A stretch of DNA of 64,000 nucleotides, from contig VZTJ01001650.1 in assembly GCA_013397795.1 (NCBI GenBank), positions 1,027,346 through 1,091,345 of the forward strand. The letters are read 5' to 3'. A program made the translations under genes and the position numbers. The notes beneath the pieces are model-generated. The model was given only the letters and a program-made list of their open reading frames with translations, made no database searches and was not told where the DNA came from. The DNA comes from Orthonyx spaldingii. Lineage: Eukaryota > Chordata > Aves > Passeriformes > Orthonychidae. This document shows positions 24,869 through 37,224 of this stretch, piece by piece. Positions within the stretch are counted from its first letter, which is position 1. Each line of letters starts with the position of its first letter.

Positions 24869-26599
24869 GGCAATAAGAATTTTACCCGAGTTTCCTTTGC
24901 TCGATCGCGCTCTCATTGGATGGGCCCGGCTGCCTGCAGCTTTGCTGCCCACCAGGGTCATCCTTCTCCTCCTCCTGGCTGACCTCAAGCTAGCTGTGTG
25001 CCCCTTCCTGCTCCCCCCTTCTCCTGCTGTCATGTTTTCAGGTTCTTCCACAGGGACCAGGCAGTGATGCTGTACCAACCCTATGGTGCTGGGAGACCCA
25101 GCACGCTCCCCATGGGGCACATAGGGTGGAGGCTCTGAGCCCTAGGTCAGAGCCAGTCAGGAAACTCTATCTAATGTACTAGAGATACTCATCATTTTTT
25201 TCCCGCATACCCTCCTCAAGTCAAGCTGGAACTGTGGGAACCAAACAGGGAGTGTGAAATCCAAGCAGGGGACAGCTGTGCTTGCTGCCCATCCCAGTGC
25301 CAGAGGGTCCCCACAGCTCTAGAGCTTCTCAGTAGGGCACTGCTCCTCCCCTGCTCCCTCTGGGCAGTCTGGCCCCCAGCAGGAGGGTTGCAGTAGCCCC
25401 CAGCATCCCTGTGTTACTGGCCTCGCTCCTCCTCTACACAATGGCTCTTGAGCAGGGGGGAGCACACCAGTGTGAACGGACTGGCTGCAGGTGGCAAGGT
25501 AGCCCCCTGGGAGAGCAGATCTGCGGGGGAGCCCATGCCCTCAGTCTAGGGGAGATTTGTCCATAGCAGCCAAATGGGAGCACTGGTGCTTGTCCTGGGT
25601 CTTTCAGGTCCCCCTTGGCTTCAGTACACTTTGCTAACTGGCTTTTGGGGTGCTTTGCTGACAGTCCAGAGGGGCAGGTGGTGTCTCCCCAAAATGAAGG
25701 GTGCACCCCTGTGCTCCCCAGTGCTTGGCCCTGATTCCCTCCTCCCAAGGCTGACAGGGCAGGTGCTGTTTTTCCCCTTTCCTTGGAACAGGCCTGCCAT
25801 TGGGTTTCTCATTAACCCCATCCTCCTCTACAGGGTAAACAAGTCCAGGAGGGTGGGTGACAGCAGGTTCTGCAGCAGGGAATGGTGTCCCCACATCCCC
25901 CCCCCGTCTCCTCTGTGAGACGTATCTGGGATGTTGGCTGACAGGGACACCGCAGCCCCGTTTTGCCGGGGATTCCCATCCTGGCTTGCTCCCTACCTTG
26001 GCTGCTCCCCAGCCCTGCCATGGTGGGACCCCAAACAGCAGCACTGGACAAACCTCACCCAGATCAGAAGGAGAAACCTGGCATTGGGAGGCTTTTAAGA
26101 CCAAGTGGCTAAAGAGATGTCAAAGCCTCTTTGGGGCTTGCTAACCCCCCACAGCCCCCCATTCAGAAGCACAATGGGGCACAGGGGCTGCCCCTGCCTC
26201 CCTTGTCCCTAGCCCCTGCTGCTGCAAAGTTTGGGGTCCCACCAGCCTTGGTGCATCTCACACATCCCCATCTCAGCCCTCCATCCTGGCCTGGCTTTGC
26301 TTTGAGGAGGAGTTCTCATTTTAAACCAGAAACCCCTTCTCCTACCCTTCTCTATGCACACCCAATTCCCATGGGGCAGGACACAGCATCCCTGCAGCCA
26401 GCCCCGGGTCTCGCCCCAACCTCAGGGGTGCACCCAGCAGCTCTCCATATCCTGTACCTGCCTCCTCCCTTTCCATACAGATCTGGGGGAAAGCTGTGTT
26501 CCATGGTGAAAGAAAAGCAACAGTGAAAAACAGCAGCCAGGGATATCAATGCGAGCGTGCGTTTGTACAAATATTTTTTAACGGAAAGACTTTTTTTCA

Positions 26600-26605
26600 A
26601 TTAAA
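26600..26605 (+). terminator. EPHB3: Candidate EPHB3 distal poly(A) signal ATTAAA
   Basis: ATTAAA in a strongly AT-rich stretch (26560-26625) that contains a TGTACAAATA element and is followed by GT-rich sequence from 26627. This is a typical cleavage-site layout. It would give a 3' UTR of about 2.9 kb. It could instead end an unrelated transcript. Confidence 0.4.
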
Positions 26606-27500
26606 TTATTTAAGGAATTTTATGGAGGTCTCTGGTGCCTGCGTGGTTCTTGGGGGGCTCTGGGTGGCAGGTGAGGGTGTGTGGGCACTGTGTGTGTAAA
26701 AGTGGATCCATGGCAGTGAGCAGGAGGTGCTTGACCCCACGTGGGTGCAAACCCAGCCCAATTCCCCCCCAAAAGGTGCTCCCTGCCTCCTCCTGGAACA
26801 GCCAATGCATGAGGATGTTTTGAGGGGCTGAGGGGACCAGATGATGCTCCCAGGGCCGCCAGCTCTTGGGTGCCACTGCGGGAACATCCCAGGGCCGTGG
26901 GCATGCGAGCAGCATGGGGTGGCCCTTGGGGAGCTTGGCCAGGCTGGGCTGGGGGGAGGCAAGCCCTGGCTGCACCCCTGCCTGTGCTCTGCCTGCACCC
27001 CGCGCTTCCCCCTCCCAGCCCGCGCAAAAGAGCCTTTTGTGCTGCTGGGTTTTTTCCCCCCTTTTAATTCCTAACCAGGAGATTAAGGGAAGACAAAGGC
27101 TACGATTGTTCCCGCTCTGCAGAGAGCTGGAAAGTTCGGGGAGGGGGGATCGTCCCTTTCCAGACAGACCCAGAGGAGGGGGACATGCGCCCCAGGTGGA
27201 GGGGCCGGAACGGGGAGAACACCCTGGGAGCGGCGGAGGGGGGTCCCAGGGGCACAGCCGGGGTGAGAGCACATCGGGTGCTAAGGGGGAACCCTGCTGG
27301 GGTGGCCCGGGGGCTCAGGGCTCCAGCGGGAGGCTCTCTGCAGCAGGGGAGGAAGGCTGAGGAGGATGTGTTGGCCGGCTCGGCGGCTGCTTGGCGTTTT
27401 CCCTGCTAACTCTTGGCTGACACCTCAACAACTTGGCAGGGAGAGGATCCCGCAGCCCCGTCAGCCGCCTGGGGCCGGCACAGCTGGAAGGGATCATGGC

Positions 27501-27530
27501 TCGGCACGGCTTGGCACGGCTTGGCACAGC
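27501..27530. repeat. 10-bp tandem repeat, three copies
   Basis: Three near-identical TTGGCACGGC-type units in tandem. Confidence 0.9.
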
Positions 27531-28865
27531 GCGTCTGTGACCCCACAGGCCAGCACGGGGCACAGGGCAGTGAGGGCACAGGCCTTCTCCACAACCTCCA
27601 CCATGCCCTGTTCCCACTGCCACCCTGTGCCCAAGGGAATGGCCAAGCACAGCCATGCTAGCAGCCACATCCTCAACCCACTTGGCCAAAGACGGGCCGG
27701 ACGCCGGCCAGGCGGGTCATTGCCTCATGGCTGGAGCCAAGGACACACCACGGCCTGGGAAGGGGCTGTCCCCACAGCACAAGGGACAAGACCCAGCACA
27801 TTTTCCCATGCTCACAAGAAGCCACGAAACACCCACGAACACCCCAGTTCTGCTCCTTCTGTTTCCCGTTAAGATTATTTATTGGTAATTTTTAAGACCA
27901 CTTACAGACTCTGTTCACGTGCCAGGACCCTACGCCGCTTTTTCCCAGGGCTTTTTTTTTTTTCTTATTAAAAAAAAGAATTGTTTTAATCGTTTTCTTT
28001 CCATTCCTTCCTTCCAGTCTCCTTTGGTTGCTAGCAGAGGACTTGCACATGGTGCAGCATCCATCCTCATCTGCCGCCACCACCGCAGCCTGTCCTCCCT
28101 GCCCACTGCTGCTGGGGCTGCAGCCTCACCCCCTCCTCAGGGCTGAGTGTCCCCACAGGGGGGCCATGGGGGACAAGACCCCCAGAAGCTGCCAGCTAGC
28201 CTGGGATGTTCTGGAAAAGGGGATCTGAGGGCTGGGGGGCTGCCTTGGGGAGCAGGAGGCGGCTGTCTTGCAGATGCCTGGGAGCTGACATCGTCCTTGG
28301 CAGCACAGCCAGCGAGCAAATGCACCCTCATCAATCACCCCACGTCTGTCTGCCGTGTTTGGGGAGCAGAATCTGACCCAACACTGGACCAGGAAGCAAA
28401 AAGCAGCTTTGGGTTATTAAACAAGACCAGGGCAATGCCTTGACCCAGTGCTGTCTGGGAAAGGCTGGATCTTCAGGAGAAAATCAGATGGAAAGCAATG
28501 GTGTCCTTGCTGGGGCTAGTGCCAGGGGCTGCACTGCTCTCACCAAGCACTGCCCTGACTGGAAATGTTGGCTCCTTTGGGAATGAGGGGAGCAAAGGAC
28601 TGCAGCATGGCTGGAAGCAAGAGGTAGACACCACCCCGTCCCAGGTTTTGCTGGCTATCACTCCTGTCCAGCCCTGGAGTATCACAGATACTAATGACTG
28701 TGTCCCACATGGCAGCATCACCCATGCCACTGCCCAACCCGCCCTTCCTGCCACCTAAATAAATCTGGCATCTTCAGATGAGGAGACCCCTTCACCCACT
28801 CCCCCAACAGCCACAGCCCAGCTGCAGCTGAGCCCCATTGTCACCCCTCTCCTGCTTTGATCTCC

Positions 28866-29110
28866 CTCGGAGCCGGGGCCAGTATCGCCGCCGGGGCCCG
28901 GGGCCGGGGGCCGCCCCGGGTGTCAGACTGGTTCAGCCGCACATTTCTGGCTAATGAGAAATTTCCTCTCCCCGGCGCTCGGCCAGGTTTTTTTTTAGCT
29001 CCGGTATCGCTACCCCACCTCTGCCTCCGCCACGGCAGGCTGAGTCACGGGGGGCCCGGGCCACCTCCCGCACGCTGGCTTCGCCCACCGGCACAGTGCT
29101 TGCCAGGCCC
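28866..29110. promoter_or_regulatory. Orphan CpG-rich segment with AT island
   Basis: A CpG-dense block (28866-28925) followed by AT-rich sequence containing GGCTAATGAGAAATTTCC (about 28949-28966), then GC-rich sequence again. No exon can be attached on either strand. It could be an enhancer or the start of an unannotated noncoding transcript. Confidence 0.25.
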
Positions 29111-29950
29111 TAGCAGCACCCCCTCCCCGTGCCTTCCCCTGAGGATGGCACGACCGGGAGCCTGGCAAACCCAAAACTCCGATGACCCATCCTATTGCAA
29201 GAGCCAAACACTCCGGAGCGTTGCCCTAAACCCGGGCGCCGCTCTGAAGCCAGGGTGGATGGGCTGAGCCTGGGGAAGGGGTCGGTGCAGCAGCGGATGG
29301 GAGCTGGGCTGTCACACCCTGCTGTGCCCCACCGTCCCAGCTGCCCTGGTCCGTGCTCGGGGGAACCACAGCTCGGGGCAGCTGGGGAAGTTCAAAGGGA
29401 AGAGAAAAAGCAGCAGTCCCCGCTGTGTGTGAGGGTTTGGGCTTGGATCCCCACTTCCCATGTCGCAGCCTGAAGTCATTTCGTGCCATTAACGGGTTTT
29501 CTCGCTCTGAACTCGCTAATGAGCCTGCGTGGGAAGCAGCAGGGACCAAGGGCCTCCAAACTGGGGCAGTGGAGGGAACGAGTGGGTGCTAGCAGAGCAT
29601 ATTGGGGGGAGAGGCAACTGTCATCCACCCTTAACTCCCTGCACTGAGTTCTATCTGCTCTTGGTGCTCCCCAGCCAGCCTCACTGACCCCCAGCACATT
29701 CCTGCCACCCCAGCAGCCCCACACAGGTGCCTGGAAACAAGGGTGTCTCATGTCACCATCTTACACGGTGGCTCAACTTCTGCCACCTCCCTGGTGTAGT
29801 TTCCCTCCATCCCGCTGTCCCCATCGTCACCCAGGCGGGGAACCAGGACTGCGCCCCAGGAGGATGAAGCTGAAACCATGACCCATCCCCAGAGTGGTGA
29901 GTCAGGCTGTGCCAGGTGACTTCTGCTGGAAAGCACCTTCCAGCAACATC

Positions 29951-30018
29951 CCCGTTTCTGTCCCTATCCCTGTTCATGTTTCTGTTCCTGTCCCTGTGCC
30001 TGACCCCATCCCCGTTCC
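29951..30018. repeat. CTGTCC/CTGTTC hexamer-like tandem repeat
   Basis: Imperfect six-base period alternating CTGTCC, CTATCC and CTGTTC. On the minus strand it yields an artificial RDRN-rich open frame. Confidence 0.8.
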
Positions 30019-30754
30019 ATAATGGCACAGAAGGACCCCACAGGAGGCACCGATAGAGAGGATGGAGGCAAAAAGCTCCATGGAGGTGGTGGATGTTTCT
30101 GTCCACAGCCCAGCCTTGCAGAAAGCGGAGCAGGAGGTTGGGCCAAGCCTGAGGCAGGAACATTGGAGCAGGAGTGTGTGAGCCAGCGTCATCAGATCGG
30201 TGCAAACAAACCCGTGGGACTGCAGGGAGGGGGGAGAGCCAGGCAGAGGGATGGAGAGGGCCCATCCCATGACACCCTCAGCTCTGGGGCTCACAAGGTC
30301 GAGGACCGGGTGACGGAGCTGTGGCACAGCACATCTGGGGGTGGCGTGAGGCAGGAGCCGTCCCTGACAGTGTGATGGCAGCTGGGCTGTGGTCCCAGCC
30401 ATTGTCCTGTTGCCCCCTGGGCCCGGGCAGCGGGCAGGGGATAGGGTGCACTGGCACCAGGGGTGTGGGCTCCTGTTCACACGCTCCTGGCGGGTGGGCA
30501 GCGGGTGATGGACGAGGCACGTCCCGGCCTCCGCGCCAAGATAATCCCGTCCCTGCCGGCCCGCGGTCGGCATTTATCTCACGCCAGGGCTGACGTCACC
30601 CTCCAAGACCCCAGCCAAGGAGGCCTCACTGCTCTTCCTGGCTTTTCCCAGGGACAAGGGGCTTTGGGCCCCTCGCCCCAGGCTGCGAGCAGGTGGATTT
30701 ATGACCACAGCCATGCTCCAGCATCCAGGGGACAGGAGAGGCAACGAGACCTTT

Positions 30755-30965
30755 ATAGCTTTAATACACCTTTCTGACAGTGAAGTTTAAATGGCCTCGT
30801 AAACCCCCGTGTCACCCACCCCCAGCAGAAGGCAGCCATTTATTAGGGCTGTAATTCTTCTCCTGGCATTCCATCAGTGTCCTTTTAATCTGCGCTTGGG
30901 GGTTTTTTATTTCTGCTTAATACCAGCAGCTGTAAATGCTGTTAGGAATCATCTTGTGTAAGGAC
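30755..30965. promoter_or_regulatory. Candidate noncoding regulatory island
   Basis: About 210 bp markedly AT-richer than its flanks, with TTTAATAC, TTTAAATGG, GTAATTC, CTTTTAATC and CTTAATACC motifs. It has no coding potential. The compositional contrast and dense homeobox-like cores suggest a conserved element; conservation itself was not tested. Confidence 0.3.
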
Positions 30966-31159
30966 CCTTCAGGGGGAGACTGGGCACAGGGGCACGGATG
31001 CGATGGAGCAGAGGGAGCTGGAGGCTGGGACAGCCCAATTGAGGGGTCAAAATGGTGAAGGGAAGCCAAATTTTCCTGCTCCAAGCACATGCCTCCTCTG
31101 CAAAGCAGGCCCAGGCAGGATGCATCCACGATGCAAGGAAAGCCTTTCCAGGGAACCTT

Positions 31160-31470
31160 GGGATTTCAGCAGCAGAGTCGGCCGGGAGCTAATCCTTTGT
31201 GCCAGGCTTTCCATTTTCATCTCATTAACTCCCGCTCTCTGTGCCTCTGCCCTCTCGGTTTTTCTGGCGGGGAGATAAGTCTCCGTGCTCGGTGCGGTGA
31301 ATCCTCCGCGCCTGCTCGCCCAACGCTCCTGGTCGCGCTGACGCTGGCAGGCAGCTTCCATCCAATTACAGCGGGGTGAAGCTCATTTTAATTGCATAGA
31401 GCAACTGGGATTACGCAGACTTTATCTCCTAATTCCCTCTTTATCTCTTAACTTCACACTCACTGCTTGC
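31160..31470. promoter_or_regulatory. Candidate regulatory island with GATA and bicoid-type motifs
   Basis: Contains TTTTAATTGCAT (31386-31397), GGATTA (31408-31413, the reverse of TAATCC), two TTATCT GATA cores (31422-31427 and 31441-31446), plus CTAATCC and ATTAAC cores further left. No coding potential. Motif density in a GC-rich spacer is the only evidence. Confidence 0.32.
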
Positions 31471-32489
31471 ATTGAAGGCAGGACAGCTTGAGCCGGGGTT
31501 TGCAATTTCTGAAGTACCCTTTCCCCCTGCACCAACCCCTTGCCCAGATGGGGTTGGCCCCAAAACGCCCCTAAATGCTGATGTTGGGGAACCCTCTGTG
31601 TCCCGTGGAGCCATAGCCTGCAAACATCCCCACAGCACTTGGGGGGTCAAGCCCGCCTGCCGGGGGATGGCACCCATTACACCAGCTCTTTGAGAGGAGG
31701 GCTCGTCCTCGAGCTGGTGTCACACATGTCACCTGGAGGCGGAGACTCTCCAGGAGTGGCTGGGATGGGCACAGCATGAGTAAAGGGCTTTTCCTCTTTA
31801 CAGCCCATGACAGTAGGTGCCCAGCACCACTGCTGAGGCTGCTGCAGGGCTCAGGGGGACCCTGTGAGGAAGGGACAGGGTGCTCGCCACCAAAAATGCA
31901 CACTGAGGACAGCAAACATCTCAGCCAGCTCCTTGGGGACTCTTAAGGACCCTTTATGTGCTCTGTGCACTTAACCAGGATGAAAGCTGCTGCAGGGCTC
32001 TGGGGGCTTGTCAGTGGAGTCAAAAGGTGTTTTTTAGTCTCTCCAGGTATGAATGGCATCCATGGGTGCCTGATTCCCCCTACAAAGGGCAGCCCCCACC
32101 GTTCCTCTCCGCAGCAGGAGCAGACAAGGACCACGGTACTCTGCTCTTCCCACCTCTATTTATTCACCCCCTGAGACATCCATGTGTACCCTCCAGCCAC
32201 CCTGGCTGGGGCATCCAGCAACACCCTCTTGGTGTGCAGACATGTCCACCCTGACCCAGAGCGAGCTCTTGAGATAGCGAGATAGCCAGAGGCTGCCCTG
32301 GATGGGGCACTTGGCAGGGCTGGCTCCGATAACAAGCCAGCAGCTGCTCCCCTCTCTCTGCACCATTTCCCTGTTGGTTTGACGTCTCTTGGCTTCACGG
32401 AGTGCCAGGTGCCAGGCTCACCCTGCTGCAGGTGGGTAAACTGAGGCAGCAGGGCAGGGGTCAGGTGCCTGGCTTAGCAAGCTCTGCAT

Positions 32490-32560
32490 CAGCACAGCCG
32501 GGTGTTAATTAGATACCATTAGCACACGCTAATTAATGTAATTCCAGTGACCCACAATTC
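32490..32560. promoter_or_regulatory. Paired TAATTA homeodomain-type element
   Basis: Two perfect TAATTA cores at 32506-32511 and 32530-32535, 24 bp apart, with further ATTAG and GTAATT cores between and beside them. This is a compact 70 bp AT-rich island in a GC-rich setting. A homeodomain binding cluster is inferred. Confidence 0.35.
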
Positions 32561-34109
32561 TGGAGCGTGAGAGCTGTTTCTCACCCTGTGCCAGTGCCGT
32601 GCACAGCTGTGCCCCTGCCATGGCTGGTGGCAGCAGGAAGGGGACCAAGCAGGCAGCCACCGATGCCGGTGCCAGTGTCACACTACTGACACCCTCCTTC
32701 CTGCGGGCTGGCACGCTCCCGGCCCCCACTCCCCAGGCACTGCCAACACAAGCCAGACTCAGCAGATCAGGAATTTCGGGTGCTGGCAGAGCCACATTAA
32801 ACCTGTCAGTTTTGACTGCAGGGGTGCCCCAAATAACCATCTCCTTGGCGTCCCGTTGGCTGCCCCCCTCATGGATGGGGGCCGAGCACACCGGGGGGGG
32901 AGGGGCTTTGGCGCGGGGGCAGTGGCAGCGAAAGGGTGACTCTTAATCCGGCGGCAGCTGCGGGGCCCAGGCTTGCTTGTTCAAGGGATATGGCAGCTCG
33001 GTCAACAATCCCCGGCCCATTTCGGGGTGGATTAGCAGCCCCCCAGGGAGGGAAGGGGCCCACATGAATATTGGATGGGTGGGAACACAGCCCAGTGGAA
33101 ACAAAGCCAGACTGGGAGGCAGAAGGGAGCAGGCACCCGCCATCCCAAGGCATCCCCAAGGTGGGGGACAGGGGCTTGGGGACTGTCCCTGTCCCCATCC
33201 TACTTTCACACTGCAGAGTGCTGACAGGAGGGAGCTCTGGTTATCATCCCACGCCACCCCAGCACGATAACCCTGCGCCAGCATCCAGCCACCCCCTTGA
33301 CCCTCCATCCATCCTCATGTCCCACAGAGGGAGGTGAATGGGAAGTGCCCAAATGCTGGCACTCGGGAGCTCCTGGCAAACAAGAGCAAGTGTGTAAACT
33401 AGTCCTTGTTTGCCACGGGTTGGCCAGCTGGGATAATCCAGGCTGGAGGAGGCTGTGGGGTATATGGTCAGGCAAGAGGGGAGCTGGGCTGTCTGGGGAC
33501 CCCCAGGGATGGTGGGAGCCTCCCACACATTCATGGGCAGTCTCAGCCCACTAAAACACCTGTGGATTCAAACTGGGAGGCTCCAGCTCCTGCCCAAGCA
33601 GCAGGTAGGACCCATGACAGAGAGAGAGAAGGAGTTTGCCTTGGTGACATCCAATCCTATGTTTCCCACGTGCTCAGCACCCCTCCATTCCCTCTGCACC
33701 TTGCTATGCCCCATGCTTGGTCCTGGTGTGAGGACCCTGCCCAGTGTTTGGGGTTACTGACCTGCAAGGTCTCTGGGAACAACGCTGCGGCCCTCTGTGT
33801 TTGCTGAGGTGAGCCCCAGCACCATGTCTGCCCTGGGCTTACCTCCCTGAGGATCAGAAGCCTTCTCCAGGGCAGCTCCCTTGGGGACTGAGAGGGTCCC
33901 CAGGGTGAGTGCCGGTCCCTTGGGGCCACCAAGGCAGGCGAGACTGGGGCGTGCACCCAGGGAGAGGTGTCCTGGGTGGTGGCACTTGGGGAATCAGCCC
34001 CCGCCCAGGGGACGTGTGCTGGGTGCATGTATGGGTACATGTACACGTGTAGCTGGAGGCTCCCCAGAGCCCACTCACCCCGCTCCCCACGGGTGCTGAG
34101 CAGGGGCTG

Positions 34110-34560
34110 CTTTTCTGCTCCGTTAGCCACGGCTGTGCCGGTACATAATGACATGGTAATTGTGAGCAGAGGCCCGGCCACACGCACTGCCCAGCTCGCT
34201 GGCCAGCCCTCCCAAGCCTGGGGTAGCTGCTGCCCGGGGGGTCCCACCATCTGCCCCCTCACCTGCCCGTGGGACGCCCGTGTCTGGCTCCATCCAGGAC
34301 TTGCCCCGGTGGCAATGCGGGGGCAAACCCCCGGCAGGCTGCGGTCACCTCCTCGCCTGGGAGCTGGGAAACCTGTTCTTCCCCGTGGTGTTTACACGGG
34401 TAAGAGGGGTCCTCTGCCGCTGCACATCGCATTTTCTGCTTGGTCACTTCCATCTGTGTCCCCGCATAATGATTTTTTCTGCTACATTAATTTAACACAC
34501 TGCAGCGAGCCAAGGCGCTGGGACCCCGGGCTGCTTAATTGTGTCAAAGGAAAGGCTCCG
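34110..34560. promoter_or_regulatory. Candidate regulatory island with FOX and TAAT motifs
   Basis: Contains CATAATGACATGGTAATTG (34144-34162), a FOX-type TGTTTAC (34389-34395), and ATTAATTTAAC in 34485-34498 near further TAAT cores. AT-rich blocks alternate with GC-rich sequence. No coding potential. Confidence 0.3.
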
Positions 34561-35969
34561 GCTCCCGCTTTCATTGGCCGCCAGGGCTGCTGCGGGGTGG
34601 GTGTCCCAGCGGGGGGGTGGGAAGGGGTCTCGGGGTGGTCGTGGGGGCTGGAGGGAGGCAGCGGTGGAAGGGTGTAGGGTGTCAGAAGGGTTGGGGTGAG
34701 TCCCCCTGTCCTGGGGCAGGCAGCAAGTCCTGGCTCAGGCTGTCTGTTGGGGCCTCTGAGGTGAGGGCGAGGGGTCCCGGGGACCCTAAATTTCCCTTCC
34801 AAAGAACCTGGCCCCATGGGGAATCTCACATCATCCCTTCAGATGCTGCGGCAGGACGGCAGCGGCCCATCCTGGCCCTGCAGTTCCCGCCCGGGGCCGG
34901 CGGCAGCCAGAGGGTTAAGTGCTGTTTGTGTTGGCTGAATGAGGCGGGAGCCGAACAAGTCCCCACAAATGGAGGTGAAGGGCTGCCCAGACGGGATGTG
35001 ACAACCCGATTTCAGGGCTGTCAGCCCCAGCATGGTGGGCATTGAGCGGGGACATTCCTCCCCGGCACTCCCTGCTCCCCCGGCTCCAGCACCGAGACCC
35101 CGACAAAGGCCATGGGCAGCCCCTGCCCACCTGGCCCCACCATCTGGGGTGCCATGGGGCATCCACGGGCACCGCGGAGCTCCAGGAGCCCGCAGCCAGA
35201 GGGGGATGCTGGGAGCCCCCCTCGCCCTCCCCGCTAGCGGCCCCGCCGTAAGTGGCCTTTGGTATTTGCAAACATTGTGGCGAGGGGCTGGGAAGGTCTC
35301 GGCCCACCCCAGCGGGCGCCTTTGTGCTGAGCGGACCCCCGGGGGCTCATTTCCATCCCGCCCGGGCGCTTGCCCCGCTCCTTTCAGTGCCGCCAGGCCT
35401 TGCTCCCCGCTCCACCAGCAGTGCCAAGCGCACAGCTGTGCCCCAGCCGGGCGCTGTCCCCACCCCGGGGGTCCGTGCCCCCATCCCGGCGTGCTGAGCT
35501 GCTGTGTGTGCCACTACCCCGTGCGGCAGTTGCGGAGCTGCTCTGTCCCTGTCCCACGGAGGCTCTGTGCACACCTGCACAGGGGTGTGTCCCCTCGGGT
35601 GTCCCCACGATCAGAGGTGTCAGCCTGCCCCCCACCTGTGCCCAGCTCCAGCTATGTGCACCCACTCTGCCGTTCTCACACCCCTACCCTCAGGGTCCCC
35701 CAAACCCCCCTCCCCAGCTGGGCAGGGTGCCAGGGGCTGGCAGGCAGCTCTGCCCAGCCCAGCACAGCCACACCCCATGGCACAGGGATACCATGAGCAG
35801 CTCTGGGCTTCCACAGCTCCCGGCGTCCTCCCTGCACACCCATTGAGGGGTCACCCCACCGCCACCACAGCCACATCCCCCCCGGACCCCAGGGACTCAG
35901 CGCGGTGCAGCTGCTTCTCCAGCAGTGCCCATTTGCAGGAACCGCTGTTCAATGGCCCTGCTCTATACC

Positions 35970-36420
35970 TGCAGATCAATGCCAATCCGCATTTAGTTTG
36001 GGTTTTGAAGTCATAAAGGTGAATTGACCGAGTTGCACCTCTGCAACTGCTCTCCCCTGCTGCCAGGTGCAGGGTGTAAGAGAAGGGCAGGGACAGGGGA
36101 CCCCGGGACACAGTGGCCATCCCTCACCGTGCCGGAGAGTGCCCGAAGGAGATGCGGTTGCTCTTTTCTCGTGCTTTTTGTGAATGGAAAATCTCCTCGG
36201 GGGCCCCCGGCGGTGACCTCTTCCTGGGCGCAGCGCTAAGCCCTTTGTAATGGGATTTTGTGGCAGAACCGGCAAATTAGGGGTGAAGTGAATGTGTTAA
36301 GCTGCTGGTTTCTTTCTGGCGGTTCCCCCTCCCCAGCCCACGCCGGCCAGAGTTCGAACAAAGGCGACGAGCTCTGCTTTTATCTCGGGTCCTTAGAAGT
36401 CAGAGCTGTACAGAGTTGTG
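35970..36420. promoter_or_regulatory. Candidate regulatory island
   Basis: AT-rich blocks at 35985-36030 and 36230-36310 (CCTTTGTAATGGG, CAAATTAGG, TTTATCTCG) within GC-rich sequence. No coding potential. Weak evidence; included because composition contrasts sharply with the flanks. Confidence 0.22.
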
Positions 36421-37224
36421 TTTCCCCCTCCGGAACAGGGAGGCTGGGACAGAGATGGGGACGTGGACGGGCACAGCTCGGGGCTCCGCCAAAGAAGCAT
36501 GGGAGGAACACGCTGCAAGCGAGCTGTGCGAACACATTGGCTGTGGGGATAAATTTCGGGAAGGGGGACAAAAGGACTCATCTCGAGGTCAGGGAGATAT
36601 GGCACCGAGGGGTCCCTGTGGCGTGGGACCTCTCAGCATCCAAGACAGGGAACAGCAGTGGGAGGGCAGGTGGGATGGGGAAATGTGTGGGTCTGGCCCA
36701 GCATGGAGACGGTCCCCGGGCCATGCTGGGGTCCTGCAGCGGTAGGACCAGTCTCTACTTCAAAGTTAATGTTGTGACAGCGCAAAACCTTCATTAACAC
36801 TGGCAAATACAAGCCATAAACACTCGTTAAAATCCCACATCACTGACGGGATTGGCAGCCAGTGTGTCTGTCCCCTTTCACTTCTTGTTCCCCGACTATC
36901 CAGGGTCCCTTTGCCATCCCCGGAGACGGCAGGGAGCTCTGGCTGCCCCTCGCAAGAGAATGGGCAACCTCCAGCCTGAGGCATCTCCCCCCGGCACAGC
37001 CATCCCCACCAGGAGGTCTCCTTTCAAGGGTGTCCCCCCATCCCTTCCACTTAGGGTGAGGGCTGATCCCCCGGGACCTACCCTGCTGCCCTGGGCGTCT
37101 CTCAGCACCCTCACACAGGAACAAAGGGGCTGGGTGGGAAAGGTGTTGCTTTGGCACCCCAAAAGCCCCCAAATGCAGGCAGGGAGCACGAAGGGGACAC
37201 TGTGCTGCCCCCGGGGCCCCCGTA

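Larger units (their letters stand above)
23735..24890 (+). other. EPHB3: EPHB3 3' UTR, proximal form
   Basis: Sequence between the EPHB3 stop and the first good poly(A) signal. It includes an A-rich purine tract at 24378-24405, a CpG-rich segment at about 24540-24640, and a TG-rich stretch at 24795-24830 just before the signal. No coding sequence is recognised. The end point is inferred from the AATAAA at 24863. Confidence 0.6.

Noticed and set aside
27870..27990. Minus-strand AATAAA and T-rich tract suggesting a gene end
   Set aside because: No exon on the minus strand to the right can be joined to it, and AT-rich islands produce such hexamers often.
28755..28765. AATAAA on the plus strand in the spacer
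   Set aside because: It is over 2 kb beyond the distal EPHB3 candidate, with no transcript evidence and no GT-rich element after it.
29753..30265. RDRN-repeat open frame on the minus strand
   Set aside because: It arises from the CTGTCC-type hexamer repeat at 29951-30018.
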